Assembly (NCBI RefSeq): GCF_023276405.1
Contig: NZ_JALRMO010000001.1
Coordinates: 7,789,501 to 7,853,500 of the forward strand
DNA: 64,000 nt
Direction of reading: 5' to 3'
Source of the DNA: Paenibacillus hamazuiensis
Lineage (GTDB): Bacteria > Bacillota > Bacilli > Paenibacillales > NBRC-103111
Positions 28,198 to 37,148 of the stretch are shown here, in pieces (position 1 is the first letter of the stretch; each line of letters starts with the position of its first letter). The notes under the pieces are model-generated. The model made no database searches, was not told where the DNA came from, and worked only from the letters and a program-made list of their open reading frames with translations. Position numbers and translations under genes: made by a program.

Positions 28198-29803
28198 CTG
28201 CCGCTGCCTCCTCCTCTTCAAGGTTCATTGGAAAAGAAACGAAAAAGCTCGTCCCTTCGCCGGGCGCGGAACGGACCTCGATCGTACCGCGGCCCTTCCG
28301 CACGAGACCTGCCACGAGGTAAAGGCCGATGCCCCGTTCCTTGCCGCCTTTGGTGGAAAAGCCCCGTTCGAAGATGCGCTCGCGAACGTCCTCCGGCATG
28401 CCGCATCCGTTATCTTCCACCAGTACGGATAATACATAATCATCCTGCTCGATGCTGATATCGATCCGCTTTTCCCTATTGGCGGGAACGCCCGCCAGCG
28501 CGTCAAACGCATTTTCGATCAGATTGCCGATCAGTACGACAAAATCGTGATGGTCAAGCTGCTCGGGGAACTTCTCCAGGCGGCTGCCCCGGTCAACCCA
28601 TACTTTGATGCCGAGCTCCTTGCCGCGGCTGATTTTGCCGAGAAGCAGCCCGCTCAAGCTGTCGTCGCGAATGTTTTCGCTTAAAAAACGGGTCAGCTGC
28701 TCCTTCTGCTCGGTGATGTCGAACAAATAGTCGAGCGCTTTCTCTTTGCTGCCGAGCTGAATGAGGCCGCCGATCGTATGCAGCTTGTTCATGTACTCGT
28801 GGTTTTGCACGCGCAGCGCATCGACGAACGCCTTGACGCCGGTAAGCTCCTCGGCCATCCGGGTCACCTCCGTGCGGTCCTGGAAAATCGCGACGGCACC
28901 CACCGTGCGGCCGCCGACCTTGATCGGCACGCGGTTGCTCCAAATGCGGGCGGACCCGACGACGAGCTCCTGATTGTAGATCGGATGATCGAGCTCCAAA
29001 ATTTCCGGCAGCCGCGTATCCGGAATAACCTCGCGGATCGCTTTGCCGATGACGTCGCCTTCCACTTTCAGCATCTGCTTGGCTTTGTCGTTAAAAATCG
29101 TGATGCGCTCATGGTTATCTATGGCAATGACGCCCTCGTGCATCGCGTGGAACGTGGCGGTCCGCTCGTCGAGCAGCCGGGCGATTTCGTGCGGCTCGAG
29201 CTCGAACATTTGCCGCTTGATATGCTGCGCGAGCTTCCACGAGCCCCAGCTGCCGAACAGCAGCGAGAGCAGCAAAATCGCATAGGCCTGGCCGCTGAGG
29301 TCCAGGATCACCTGGGCGAGGTCCGGCAAAATGCGGCCGACGAGCACGACGCCGACCTGCTGGTGCTCCTCGTTAATGATCGGGACGAACGCCCGCAGCG
29401 CCGTTCCGATCTCGCCTTTCGCCTTGGATAAATAAGTATGCTCGGCGAAAGCGGACGCTTCATCCGCGCCGTGGGAGACCGTGCCGAGGCTGGCGGCGAG
29501 CGGGTGGGACAGACGGACCCGGTTCATGTCCATCACCACCACGTAGGTTACGTCGTTGATGATGCGGATGCGCTCGGCCGCGGTTTGAATGTCCGCCGCC
29601 TTGGAACGATCCTCGAGACCGTCCAGGACGAGCGGCAGCTGGGACACCGTGCGGGCGGTTATGAGCAGCCGCTGGCCGAGCTCCTCCTCCCTCAGGCTGA
29701 CGATATTGCCGACCAGTACGATGCCGCCGATCAGCAGGGAAAACAGCACGATGCCAAACGACAATATGGTGATTTTCCAGTTTATTTTCAGTTTTTGCAG
29801 CAT
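28190..29803 (-). CDS. dctS: Sensor kinase DctS-like (CitA/DcuS family)
   Basis: The 537-residue kinase has TM1 at about 5-34, an extracellular sensor domain to about 170, TM2 near 173-190, a cytoplasmic PAS domain (about 210-315), then a SpoOB-type dimerisation helix with phosphorylated H335 (VQNHEYMNKLHTIGGLIQLG) and an HATPase domain (VEDNGCGMPEDVRERIFERGFSTKGGKERGIGLYL is split across the DNA near 28300-28430). This is the dicarboxylate/citrate sensor family. The start at 29803 has AGAGGAT 7 nt upstream; the frame is open to 29848. Confidence 0.9.
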   Translation of the reverse strand: MLQKLKINWKITILSFGIVLFSLLIGGIVLVGNIVSLREEELGQRLLITARTVSQLPLVLDGLEDRSKAADIQTAAERIRIINDVTYVVVMDMNRVRLSHPLAASLGTVSHGADEASAFAEHTYLSKAKGEIGTALRAFVPIINEEHQQVGVVLVGRILPDLAQVILDLSGQAYAILLLSLLFGSWGSWKLAQHIKRQMFELEPHEIARLLDERTATFHAMHEGVIAIDNHERITIFNDKAKQMLKVEGDVIGKAIREVIPDTRLPEILELDHPIYNQELVVGSARIWSNRVPIKVGGRTVGAVAIFQDRTEVTRMAEELTGVKAFVDALRVQNHEYMNKLHTIGGLIQLGSKEKALDYLFDITEQKEQLTRFLSENIRDDSLSGLLLGKISRGKELGIKVWVDRGSRLEKFPEQLDHHDFVVLIGNLIENAFDALAGVPANREKRIDISIEQDDYVLSVLVEDNGCGMPEDVRERIFERGFSTKGGKERGIGLYLVAGLVRKGRGTIEVRSAPGEGTSFFVSFPMNLEEEEAAADE

Positions 29804-29966
29804 GGCGGTATCCTCTTTTGAAAAAAATGAATCTGCTGACCACATCATACAACAGGATTGCGCAATAATGAAACAAGGCGGGCCAGGTCATCCGTCCAGG
29901 CAAAAAAGCGGGCTCGCGCGTAAGCTGGTAGGAGCTTATTGCAAACTATGGAGAGGGGGGCCGACA

Positions 29967-30695
29967 TTGCACCGTCATTCTTACCATGACGTGCTGGCTC
30001 TGCTCGGCGAAAGCAGCGCCCATCCCGGGGGCTTCGCCGCTACGGTGAAGCTGCTTTCCCGCGCCGGACTCCGGCCCGGGATGAAGGTGCTCGATGCGGG
30101 CTGCGGCACGGGCAGAACCGCCTGCTATGTGGCCGAACAATACGGCTGCGAAGTTACGGGAATCGATCGGCATCCGCTCATGATCGAGAAGGCGCGGCGC
30201 CGCGCGGAGCTTGCCGGCATAAAGGTCGAATGGGTATGCGGGGACGTTCGCCGGCTTCCGTTTCCGGATGCGTCGTTCGATGCGGTGCTGATCGAATCGG
30301 TGACCGTATTCGTCCCCGGCGACGAAGCGATCCGCGAGTATGCCCGCGTCACGAAGCCGGGAGGCCAGACGATCGATCTGGAGCTGTGTGCGCGGGGCGC
30401 CGTCCCGCAGCAGCAAATTGCCGAGCTGTACGGCGCGGCGCAGCTTCCTTCCGCAGCGGAATGGACCCGTCTTTACGAAAACGGCGGCTTTGCCAAAGTC
30501 CGCCTGCTGCGAAACAGCCGGCTCAGCATGCAGCAATCGGTGCAGAGCGAAATCGACTATCCCGACCGGTTTCGCCTTCCCTCGGACGATGCCTTGCGGC
30601 AATCGTTCATAACGGAAGCGCTTGTAAGAAACAGTTTGTTTCTGGCCGAGTACGGGAATCGGATCGGCTTCGTCGCCATTCGCGCCGTGCGCTGA
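29967..30695 (+). CDS. Class I SAM-dependent methyltransferase
   Basis: The 242-residue protein has the SAM-binding motif VLDAGCGTGRTA followed by an acidic GID strand and CGDVRRLPFPDASFDAVL, typical of small-molecule methyltransferases (UbiE/MenG-like fold). The substrate is unknown. The frame is open far upstream, but the first start with a good ribosome binding site is TTG at 29967 (GGAGAGGGGGG, 6 nt); an ATG at 29868 lacks one. It sits between dctS and the binding-protein gene, so it interrupts the usual dct gene order. Confidence 0.85.
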   Translation: MHRHSYHDVLALLGESSAHPGGFAATVKLLSRAGLRPGMKVLDAGCGTGRTACYVAEQYGCEVTGIDRHPLMIEKARRRAELAGIKVEWVCGDVRRLPFPDASFDAVLIESVTVFVPGDEAIREYARVTKPGGQTIDLELCARGAVPQQQIAELYGAAQLPSAAEWTRLYENGGFAKVRLLRNSRLSMQQSVQSEIDYPDRFRLPSDDALRQSFITEALVRNSLFLAEYGNRIGFVAIRAVR

Positions 30696-30700
30696 CGAAG

Positions 30701-30729
30701 TTGAAATGCCCGGAAAATAGCGATACACT
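30701..30729 (+). promoter_or_regulatory. Candidate promoter for the DctP-family binding protein
   Basis: TTGAAA (30701-30706), 17-bp spacer, TACACT (30724-30729). Confidence 0.5.
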
Positions 30730-30766
30730 ATAGCCGACAAATCTAACATTCGCGCCGGGAGGAAGC

Positions 30767-31825
30767 ATGAAATCTTTTATAGGAACGGGGCTGTTTGTCG
30801 TCATCGGCCTGGCTGCCGCGCTGATGATCGGGTTTTATCCGGCCTTTACGCGCACGCCCGCAGTTTTCGACGATGAACAGAGCGGCATGAGCCGGGAAAT
30901 CGTGATCAAATTCAGCCACGTCGTCGCGGAAAATACCCCTAAGGGATTGGCTGCTTCCGAATTTGCCCGGCTTGTACAGGAGAAGACGAACGGGCGCGTG
31001 AAGGTGGAGGTTTACCCGAACGGCGTTTTGTATACGGAGCCTAACGAGCAGGAGGCGCTGCTGCGCGGCAGCGTGCAGATGATTGCGCCGTCTTTTTCCA
31101 ACATATCGGGAATGTCTCCTCCCTGGATCGTGATGGACCTGCCTTACGCGTTTCTGAGTAACGAGGCGGTGAAAGAGGCTTTCGCAGGGGATATCGGCGC
31201 GGCGCTTTTTGATAAGCTGAAAAGCCGCGGCATCATCGGCATGGCGTTCTGGGGCAACGGGTTCAAGCAAATGACCAGCAACGTCGGACCGATGGTGCAT
31301 CCCGCCGATTTCAAAGGGCAGCGCTTCCGCATTTTGCCGAGCCGGGCGATCGAGGAATATTTCCGGTTGATGGACGCCAGAACGTTTCCGATCCCGTTTA
31401 ACGATACGTACCGCAATTTGGAGCAGGGCACCGTGGACGGCGAAGAGAACTCGATTTCGAATATTTATTCGAAAAAATTTTATCAGGTGCAGAAGTATAT
31501 GACGCTCAGCAACCACGGCTACCTCGGTTATGCGGTGCTGATGAACAAGACGTTTTGGGACAAGCTGCCGGAGGAGCTTCATGCGCCGATCCTCGAGGCG
31601 ATGAAGGAAGCGACGGTATTCGCCAACGAGACGGCCATCGCGATTAACGAGAAGCAGCTTGCCGAAATCCGCTCGATGTCGGGCATCCGGATTCACGAGC
31701 AGACCCCGGAGGAGCGGCGGGAATGGATGGAGGCGATGGATCCGGCGTACAATCGTCTGGAGCCGATCGTCGGCGCCGAGCTGATCGGCAAAATCCGCGA
31801 GCTGCAGCGGAAGTACGGGAAGTGA
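30767..31825 (+). CDS. dctB: DctP/TRAP-family extracellular dicarboxylate-binding protein
   Basis: The 352-residue protein has an N-terminal membrane segment (about 5-27) without a lipobox cysteine, then a DctP-type binding domain (IKFSHVVAENTPKGLAASEFARLVQEKTNGRVKVEVYP, the conserved ILPS and NLEQGTVDGEEN regions). No TRAP permease genes (DctQ, DctM) are present. In Bacillus subtilis the homologue DctB works with DctS as a co-sensor of C4-dicarboxylates, and that is the likely role here. GGGAGGAAGC precedes the ATG. Confidence 0.85.
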   Translation: MKSFIGTGLFVVIGLAAALMIGFYPAFTRTPAVFDDEQSGMSREIVIKFSHVVAENTPKGLAASEFARLVQEKTNGRVKVEVYPNGVLYTEPNEQEALLRGSVQMIAPSFSNISGMSPPWIVMDLPYAFLSNEAVKEAFAGDIGAALFDKLKSRGIIGMAFWGNGFKQMTSNVGPMVHPADFKGQRFRILPSRAIEEYFRLMDARTFPIPFNDTYRNLEQGTVDGEENSISNIYSKKFYQVQKYMTLSNHGYLGYAVLMNKTFWDKLPEELHAPILEAMKEATVFANETAIAINEKQLAEIRSMSGIRIHEQTPEERREWMEAMDPAYNRLEPIVGAELIGKIRELQRKYGK

Positions 31826-32016
31826 CAATCCCGAGTAGCCGACGAAGGGGGCGACCTGGAGTCGTCCGCGCGTTGGAACGAAGTGACGAGCACGGTGTTG
31901 CGAGACCTAGGGCTGTTCATGGAGCATGGGGCTGACCAACCGCCGTGCAACGCCGCAAAGCGCGCCGAATTCGGCTTAAGTCACGGCCATGGCCCAAACG
32001 CTGTTCGCATAAGCTG
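31826..32016. other. Intergenic stretch without a recognisable gene
   Basis: About 190 bp after the dctB-like gene; no credible coding frame or terminator seen before the family 2 repeat element. Confidence 0.4.
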
Positions 32017-32199
32017 TAACGGTTGTCATAGAGCTTATTTAGCTCAAAATGCTCATTTTCAAATTCTATCGGTTGCCAGCGAGCTTATTTGAAGGATTAT
32101 CCGATAAGAGATCGGCATATTGCCAAAATAAGCTCAACCACAACCGCTACAATTTTAACATCGGCAATTTTCCTGCAATAACCTCTGTGGCAACCGTTA
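32017..32199 (+). repeat. Four-unit inverted-pair element, family 2
   Basis: A 183-bp element made of four 24-nt units: 32017-32040 and 32067-32090 forward, 32126-32149 and 32176-32199 reverse. All contain CGGTTG after TA and end in GAGCTTATTT, except the last, which ends GAGGTTATTG. Start-to-start spacing is 50, 59, 50 nt. A small CCGAT/ATCGG hairpin lies in the centre (32101-32115). Unit sequence is unrelated to family 1 but the geometry is almost the same. It lies between convergent genes. Confidence 0.85.
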
Positions 32200-32219
32200 G
32201 AAATTTTATCGCATCCCAT

Positions 32220-32873
32220 TCACTTTATTTCCGGTAGTCGGTAAGTGCGATATCGCCTTTTTCCGCTAGCTACCTCCAACAGTTTTTTCTCTATCAGCAC
32301 TCGAAGAATGACTCTAATGCGATGTTCAGAAAGCTGCAAATGACTTGAAAGCTCTACAGGGGTAAACGGACGCAGCAGTCTGTGAGCATACCTCAAGGTT
32401 TCCGCCTCCGCCCAACTGAGTCCGGAAGGGACGGCGCTGCCGAGAAACTTTCCAACGAAGGAAAGGACGAGCTGCTTGCAGACCCCGGGATCGTCCCGAA
32501 TGGACAGGTAAGCTATGGTAAGGATGAGCCAATCATCAAGAACAAGCAGGGACTGTTTCATGCATAAATCTTTGAACCGGCTGATTTCAATATCTCTGGC
32601 ATGGCTTCGGTAATCCTGAATCTCAATGCATGCTTTGACATGGCCGGGCATGTACGCAAGGTCCAGATAGCGATAACCGTTGTTAAAGTCCCTTACCTCG
32701 AATTCGGGATATAAGTGATCCAGATTGCCTACGGCAGGAAACCAGATCAAACGCAAAAAATCAATCGTTCCGCGGCTTAATCCTTTTTGCAGTATTTCCC
32801 GTCTTCTTGGACTTTTCTCCTCGACAATCCGCTGATCCATCCAGATTTGATAAACTTCGTCAAACTTGCTCAT
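32220..32873 (-). CDS. Nuclease-like domain plus winged-helix protein
   Basis: The 217-residue protein has an N-terminal region resembling the DUF559/Vsr branch of the PD-(D/E)xK fold: D71 in RYLDLAY, E84-x-Q86 in ACIEIQDY (Q where catalytic enzymes have K), then H91, D94 and R99 in HARDIEISRFKD. A C-terminal winged helix follows (about 145-215, FTPVELSSHLQLSEHRIRVILRVLIEKKLLEV). It is probably a DNA-binding regulator built on an inactive nuclease fold; residual nuclease activity cannot be excluded. Start-proximal GGATGTGAT is a weak ribosome binding site. Its leader carries a terminator-like hairpin. Confidence 0.7.
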   Translation of the reverse strand: MSKFDEVYQIWMDQRIVEEKSPRRREILQKGLSRGTIDFLRLIWFPAVGNLDHLYPEFEVRDFNNGYRYLDLAYMPGHVKACIEIQDYRSHARDIEISRFKDLCMKQSLLVLDDWLILTIAYLSIRDDPGVCKQLVLSFVGKFLGSAVPSGLSWAEAETLRYAHRLLRPFTPVELSSHLQLSEHRIRVILRVLIEKKLLEVASGKRRYRTYRLPEIK

Positions 32874-32890
32874 TTATGATCACATCCAAT

Positions 32891-32958
32891 CGTTAAAAAT
32901 AAAAAATACCGCCTCAACACGTCAATGTTCATACGAACAAGACGTATCAAATGCGGTA
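32891..32958 (-). promoter_or_regulatory. Terminator-like hairpin in the leader of the 32873 gene
   Basis: Read on the minus strand, TACCGC ... GCGGTA (32953-32958 and 32907-32912) encloses nested ACGTC/GACGT and TGTTC/GAACA arms and is followed by TTTTTTATTTTT. No minus-strand gene lies upstream that it could terminate, and the ATG is only about 20 nt beyond the T-run. This is the layout of a transcription attenuator. Confidence 0.6.
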
Positions 32959-33156
32959 TGTGCTTCACACCATATATTTGCTTTCAATGTACCATTGCAA
33001 GGGAAAATATTCAAGTGAAACTACGCTGATAATGAAAACGACTAACGAGGTTGGGGCTCCCCAAAAAAACAAAAATGCCAAACTATTTAAAATTTTTCAT
33101 AAATTTGGTACATTGATAGAGTTGTAGAATCTTTAAAAATATAAAAGGGAGATGAC

Positions 33157-35946
33157 GTGTTGAAACGGAAAATGATTTATTTTTTGCTTGCGGCCTTGTT
33201 TGCCCTGCAATGGACTTCCGTCGCCGCCGCGGCGCCAAAGGTCGATTTATTGCAGAACGGCAGCTTGACCATTCAGTACAAGACGGAATTGGGGGACGAG
33301 AAAAAATGGGAGAGGTCCGTCACCATCGTTGTCAAGGACGGTCAGCCGATGGTTCCGGTTACCGCCATCCAAGCTTTTTATAATACGGATTATGAGGTAG
33401 TGCTCATCACGACATACGACAAGGAAAAAGTTTCCGTTTTGGAAACCAGAACCGGCACTTATTATGAGATGAAAGCGGATTCCAAAAAGGTTAGCGTTCT
33501 GAACAAGGACAAACAAAAGCTGCGGGAAGCCACCTTAAGCACGGACGTTTCGTACCATTTGGAAGGGAATTTGTACCCCTATTTGCCGCTCGATTTTTTC
33601 AACGTAATGGGTTATAACGCTACGTTCGATGCCGCCGGCAAGGGGAAAATTGCGATCGATTTCATACATAAAACAACACCCGGTTCCGGAAGCGGCACAC
33701 CGGATGCAACTCCGGCTCCCGATGCCAATCCAGCTCCGGCACCTTCCGCAGATACCCCCTCTGCTGAAACGGCCGTTAAAGAGAAAGCCACCTTGTTCCC
33801 TGTAAAAATGGACAGCAAGTACGGTTATATTGACGCGACCGGCAAGATTGCCATCGAGCCGCAGTTCGACGGGGCCAACGATTTTTCCGAAGGCTTGGCC
33901 GCCGTGGCCGTTGAAGACAGCTGGGGATATATCGATACGTCGGGAAAAATGGCCATTCAGCCGCAATATACCACGGCTTCGGAGTTTTCCGAAGGGCGTG
34001 CGAAGGTGAGCCAGGTTGACCGCAACGGTAATACGATCGTCGGTTTTATCAATAAAGACGGCTCGACGGCCGTTAAATTGCAATACGATTTCGCTTTAAA
34101 ATACCAGGAGGACTTTGCTCCCGTCTTCACCGGGAAAACGTTTGGTTTCGTTGACCGAAACGGATACATCAGCATTTTAGGGAAATACGAAGATGGCGGG
34201 GTATTTTCCCAAGGTTTGGCCAGAGTCAAGAGCAAGGACAAATTCGGCTACATTAATAAGAAAAACGAGCTTGTCATTCCGTATCAATTCGATAACGCGC
34301 TCGATTTTTCGGAAGATTTGGCTGCCGTGAGCGTTAACGGCAAGTGGGGATTTATCAATAAAAAAGAGGAACAGGCCATCCCGCTTCAGTACGACGCTGC
34401 AGGCTCTTTCTCGGAAGGGCTGGCAGCCGTCAAGATCAATGGCAAATACGGGTATATCAACAAATCCGCACAAACGGCGATCTCGCCACAGTTTGATTTT
34501 GCCGGGGATTTTCAAAGAGGCTTTGCTCGTGTTAGTGTCGGCGAGAAATGGGGATTCATCGACAATAAAGGTAAAATCGTTGTTGAGCCCGCCTACGAAT
34601 TCGCATACGACGTCACAGGTGATGTATTTCCGGTCCGCTTGAACGGCAAAAAAGCCTACGTGGACCGCAGCGGTCATAAAATCAAGGTCGTGGATGCGAA
34701 CGGAAAAGAATATAACAAAGTGCTCGTTGCCGGTAAAGTTATCGAGGTTAATGGAACGGTACTCGATTTGGACGTACCTCCTGTCCTTGTCAACGGCAGT
34801 ACGCTGGTACCGCTGCGCGCAATCCTGGAGAGTCTCGGATTGGATCTGTCATGGGACGATGCAACGAAAACGATCACCGCTTCCAAGGAGGAAACCCGAC
34901 TGACACTTCAGGTCGATAACCGTCAGGCATCCGTCAACGGTGCTTCGGTAAATCTGGAAGTGCCGCCGCAAATAATCGATGGAGCGACTATGGTTCCGGT
35001 GCGTTTTATATCGGAAAGTATAGGGGCCCGGGTGCAGTATCTACCTTATACGGTTATCGAAGGCAGCGACCATTTGGATAGTCCGGAGCTTCAAGGCAGC
35101 TACAAAGATATGCTCGACGCATATAAAAAAGCGGCGGATCAGCTCAATGCAGCAAGGCACGAGAACCCACCGTTCGTACTCAACGGATTGATTAACGACA
35201 ACGTAAAGGATGCTTTTGTGATCTTCGGTTCTTCCGACAGCTCTTACGCTTCGGGCGGCCATCCCGGACAACATAGCGATTACAGCAATATTGCGATAGA
35301 AAACCCGGAGGAGGACGGAAAGAACGGCGGCAAATATTTGGGCATTCATTACTACAAGGGACAAGCTACGGGAAAAGGACTGCTCGGACAAGATGTTCCT
35401 ATCTATTTATTCGGAGGACCGCCAAAAGAAATTATTGCTGCGGAAAGCAAGTTCAGCGCAACGGCGGATTCGTTCAAAACGGCAAAAGCGGAGCTCATCA
35501 ACGATATCAAGCAAAAGTACGAATCTCAGCTAAGCGCATCTCCGGACGCTGCCGTTTACTTGGAATATGCCGTTGTAATGGCAGATTTGGCGCAATTTTT
35601 GAACGATGATGACATTCGCAGACAATCCGAAAAACTCGGTGCAGAGGCGGGCAAGCTGAACAAAAACGCGGAACTATTCTACAAATTGTATATGGCGGAC
35701 AAATCCGGAAGCACGAGGCTCATCTCTGAAGCATATGCGGAAGCGGTCAAGGCAGATCCCTACATCGTGCTGAATCACGCTGCCATGGGCGGCAGCTATC
35801 TGGCGGCGGGACGCGCGTTGTCAGAGATGTCGTACACTCGCAACCTGGCTATTTTCGCTTTGAACAAGGCGACGGTAACCGGGACGGAAGAGTCTCAAAC
35901 GAAAGCAAAAAATTTATTGAATAGCAAATATCATATCACCCCATAA
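33157..35946 (+). CDS. Secreted WG-repeat protein with stalk (copper amine oxidase N-like) domains
   Basis: The 929-residue exported protein has a signal peptide (about 1-26) and a stalk domain resembling the copper amine oxidase N-terminal fold (about 28-170). A Pro/Ala-rich linker (175-212) follows, then eight clear WG repeats plus a degenerate ninth (about 215-510; each has a KYGYID or KWGFIN-type core followed by a PQFDGAxDFSEGLAAV-type half). Next come two more stalk half-repeats (VPPVLVNGSTLVPLRAILESLG and VPPQIIDGATMVPVRFISESIG, about 525-640) and a helical C-terminal region. Likely binds the envelope or another protein; no enzyme motif seen. GTG at 33157 or TTG at 33160 could be the start. 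Confidence 0.88.
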   Translation: MLKRKMIYFLLAALFALQWTSVAAAAPKVDLLQNGSLTIQYKTELGDEKKWERSVTIVVKDGQPMVPVTAIQAFYNTDYEVVLITTYDKEKVSVLETRTGTYYEMKADSKKVSVLNKDKQKLREATLSTDVSYHLEGNLYPYLPLDFFNVMGYNATFDAAGKGKIAIDFIHKTTPGSGSGTPDATPAPDANPAPAPSADTPSAETAVKEKATLFPVKMDSKYGYIDATGKIAIEPQFDGANDFSEGLAAVAVEDSWGYIDTSGKMAIQPQYTTASEFSEGRAKVSQVDRNGNTIVGFINKDGSTAVKLQYDFALKYQEDFAPVFTGKTFGFVDRNGYISILGKYEDGGVFSQGLARVKSKDKFGYINKKNELVIPYQFDNALDFSEDLAAVSVNGKWGFINKKEEQAIPLQYDAAGSFSEGLAAVKINGKYGYINKSAQTAISPQFDFAGDFQRGFARVSVGEKWGFIDNKGKIVVEPAYEFAYDVTGDVFPVRLNGKKAYVDRSGHKIKVVDANGKEYNKVLVAGKVIEVNGTVLDLDVPPVLVNGSTLVPLRAILESLGLDLSWDDATKTITASKEETRLTLQVDNRQASVNGASVNLEVPPQIIDGATMVPVRFISESIGARVQYLPYTVIEGSDHLDSPELQGSYKDMLDAYKKAADQLNAARHENPPFVLNGLINDNVKDAFVIFGSSDSSYASGGHPGQHSDYSNIAIENPEEDGKNGGKYLGIHYYKGQATGKGLLGQDVPIYLFGGPPKEIIAAESKFSATADSFKTAKAELINDIKQKYESQLSASPDAAVYLEYAVVMADLAQFLNDDDIRRQSEKLGAEAGKLNKNAELFYKLYMADKSGSTRLISEAYAEAVKADPYIVLNHAAMGGSYLAAGRALSEMSYTRNLAIFALNKATVTGTEESQTKAKNLLNSKYHITP

Positions 35947-36009
35947 AGAACACCAGGGGAGCTCGGTAGCGGAAATTTGCCGCACAAAATTTCCCAAATA
36001 ACAACAAAA

Positions 36010-36045
36010 GGAGCGGGTCGGCCTGACGGGCCGCCGCTCCTTTTT
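36010..36045 (+). terminator. Intrinsic terminator after the WG-repeat gene
   Basis: GGAGCGG(GTC)GGCC pairs with GGCC(G)CCGCTCC, then TTTTT. It is convergent with the small gene at 36056. Confidence 0.8.
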
Positions 36046-36055
36046 CCATGCAGCG

Positions 36056-36289
36056 CTATTCCTGGTTATCCTCGTCGAAATTCTCGTCCGTTAGATGCAC
36101 TTCCCCTTCCGCGCGCTGAACTACGCCGTCGCTTGTTCCTGCAAAATACGCGTCGCTCATCTGCTCGTGGGTCTCCGCATGACCTCGGGACGTTTCGTCC
36201 GTGCTTTCGTAGTCGGAAATGTCATAACGGTTGTCCGTCACTTTGCGATAATTGTTTTGCAGCGCTTCGGCCGCCGGATCGGATGCCAT
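36056..36289 (-). CDS. Small DUF4025/YozQ-like protein
   Basis: The 77-residue acidic hydrophilic protein carries the ETHEQMSDAYFAGTSDG stretch I associate with the DUF4025/YozQ group of small Bacillota proteins, often spore-associated or of unknown role. AAGGAGAGA precedes the ATG at 36289. It is convergent with the WG-repeat gene. The family call rests on that motif only. Confidence 0.7.
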   Translation of the reverse strand: MASDPAAEALQNNYRKVTDNRYDISDYESTDETSRGHAETHEQMSDAYFAGTSDGVVQRAEGEVHLTDENFDEDNQE

Positions 36290-36473
36290 TGTTCGTATCT
36301 CTCCTTCATGCGATATGGATGAAAATGCCTAGAAGGTAATGTATCCAAGCTGCCGCTTTTTATTCTTCCGGAAGGTATTTTCGTACAACGGAGAATACAC
36401 TCTCATGGAACGACGGCCGAAAAGACGATCCGACCATTTTTACAATTAATACGAAGATGGGACGTGATCCTGC

Positions 36474-37100
36474 ATGATGGATTCGGAGCAAACTTTTAAT
36501 CCGTGGAAAACGATATGGACCCGCCCCAGGCAAACGATTCGTACGATCGTCGATAACAACCCGACCCGGCACGTGATCGTGCTTTCCATGGCGGGAGGGT
36601 TCATTCAAACGTTAGATCGAGCCGCTTCCAAAAATATGGGGGAAACGATGGGTTTGCCCGGCATCCTGCTGCTTGCGCTTGTGGGCGGCGCCGTGTTCGG
36701 CCCGATTGGCTTGTACATAGCTGCGGCGGTTTTGCGATGGTGCGGTAAGCTGCTTGGCGGAACAGCCGCTTCCGAGGAAGTGCGGGCCGCGCTGGCCTGG
36801 TCCAATGTGCCGATTCTGTGCGCGGGCATTCTGTGGATTCCTCAGCTGCTGGTGCTCGGCAAGGAAGCGTTTATGAAAGGTTCCCCGACGCTGGAAGCAA
36901 GCCCTCTCTTGTTTGGATTGTTTATGCTCATCAGCGTGGTTCAGGCGGTGATCTCCATTTGGGCGATCGTCATTTTTCTGAAATGCCTTGGAGAAGTGCA
37001 CGGCTTTTCCGCATGGAGAGCTCTCGGCAGCGCGGCGATTCCGTTTGCGGCCATCATCGCTGTAGTTCTCATCATTACCGCTGCGGTGCGGTTGGTTTAG
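36474..37100 (+). CDS. Yip1-family membrane protein
   Basis: The 208-residue protein has a soluble N-terminal segment (NPWKTIWTRPRQTIRTIVDNNPTRHVI) typical of bacterial Yip1-domain proteins, followed by five predicted membrane helices. Function is not established for bacterial members. The ribosome binding site is weak and the start may be the ATG at 36474 or the next at 36477. A terminator follows. Confidence 0.8.
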   Translation: MMDSEQTFNPWKTIWTRPRQTIRTIVDNNPTRHVIVLSMAGGFIQTLDRAASKNMGETMGLPGILLLALVGGAVFGPIGLYIAAAVLRWCGKLLGGTAASEEVRAALAWSNVPILCAGILWIPQLLVLGKEAFMKGSPTLEASPLLFGLFMLISVVQAVISIWAIVIFLKCLGEVHGFSAWRALGSAAIPFAAIIAVVLIITAAVRLV

Positions 37101-37115
37101 CGGCAAAAAAAACGT

Positions 37116-37148
37116 ACAAGGCCGCTATGATCGAACGGACGGCCTTTT
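37116..37148 (+). terminator. Intrinsic terminator after the Yip1 gene
   Basis: AGGCCG ... CGGCCT arms around a 15-nt loop, then TTTTTC. Confidence 0.65.

Noticed and set aside
30767-31825. The DctP-family protein as part of a complete TRAP transporter
   Set aside because: No DctQ or DctM gene is in the neighbourhood; the DctS/DctR context fits a co-sensor better.
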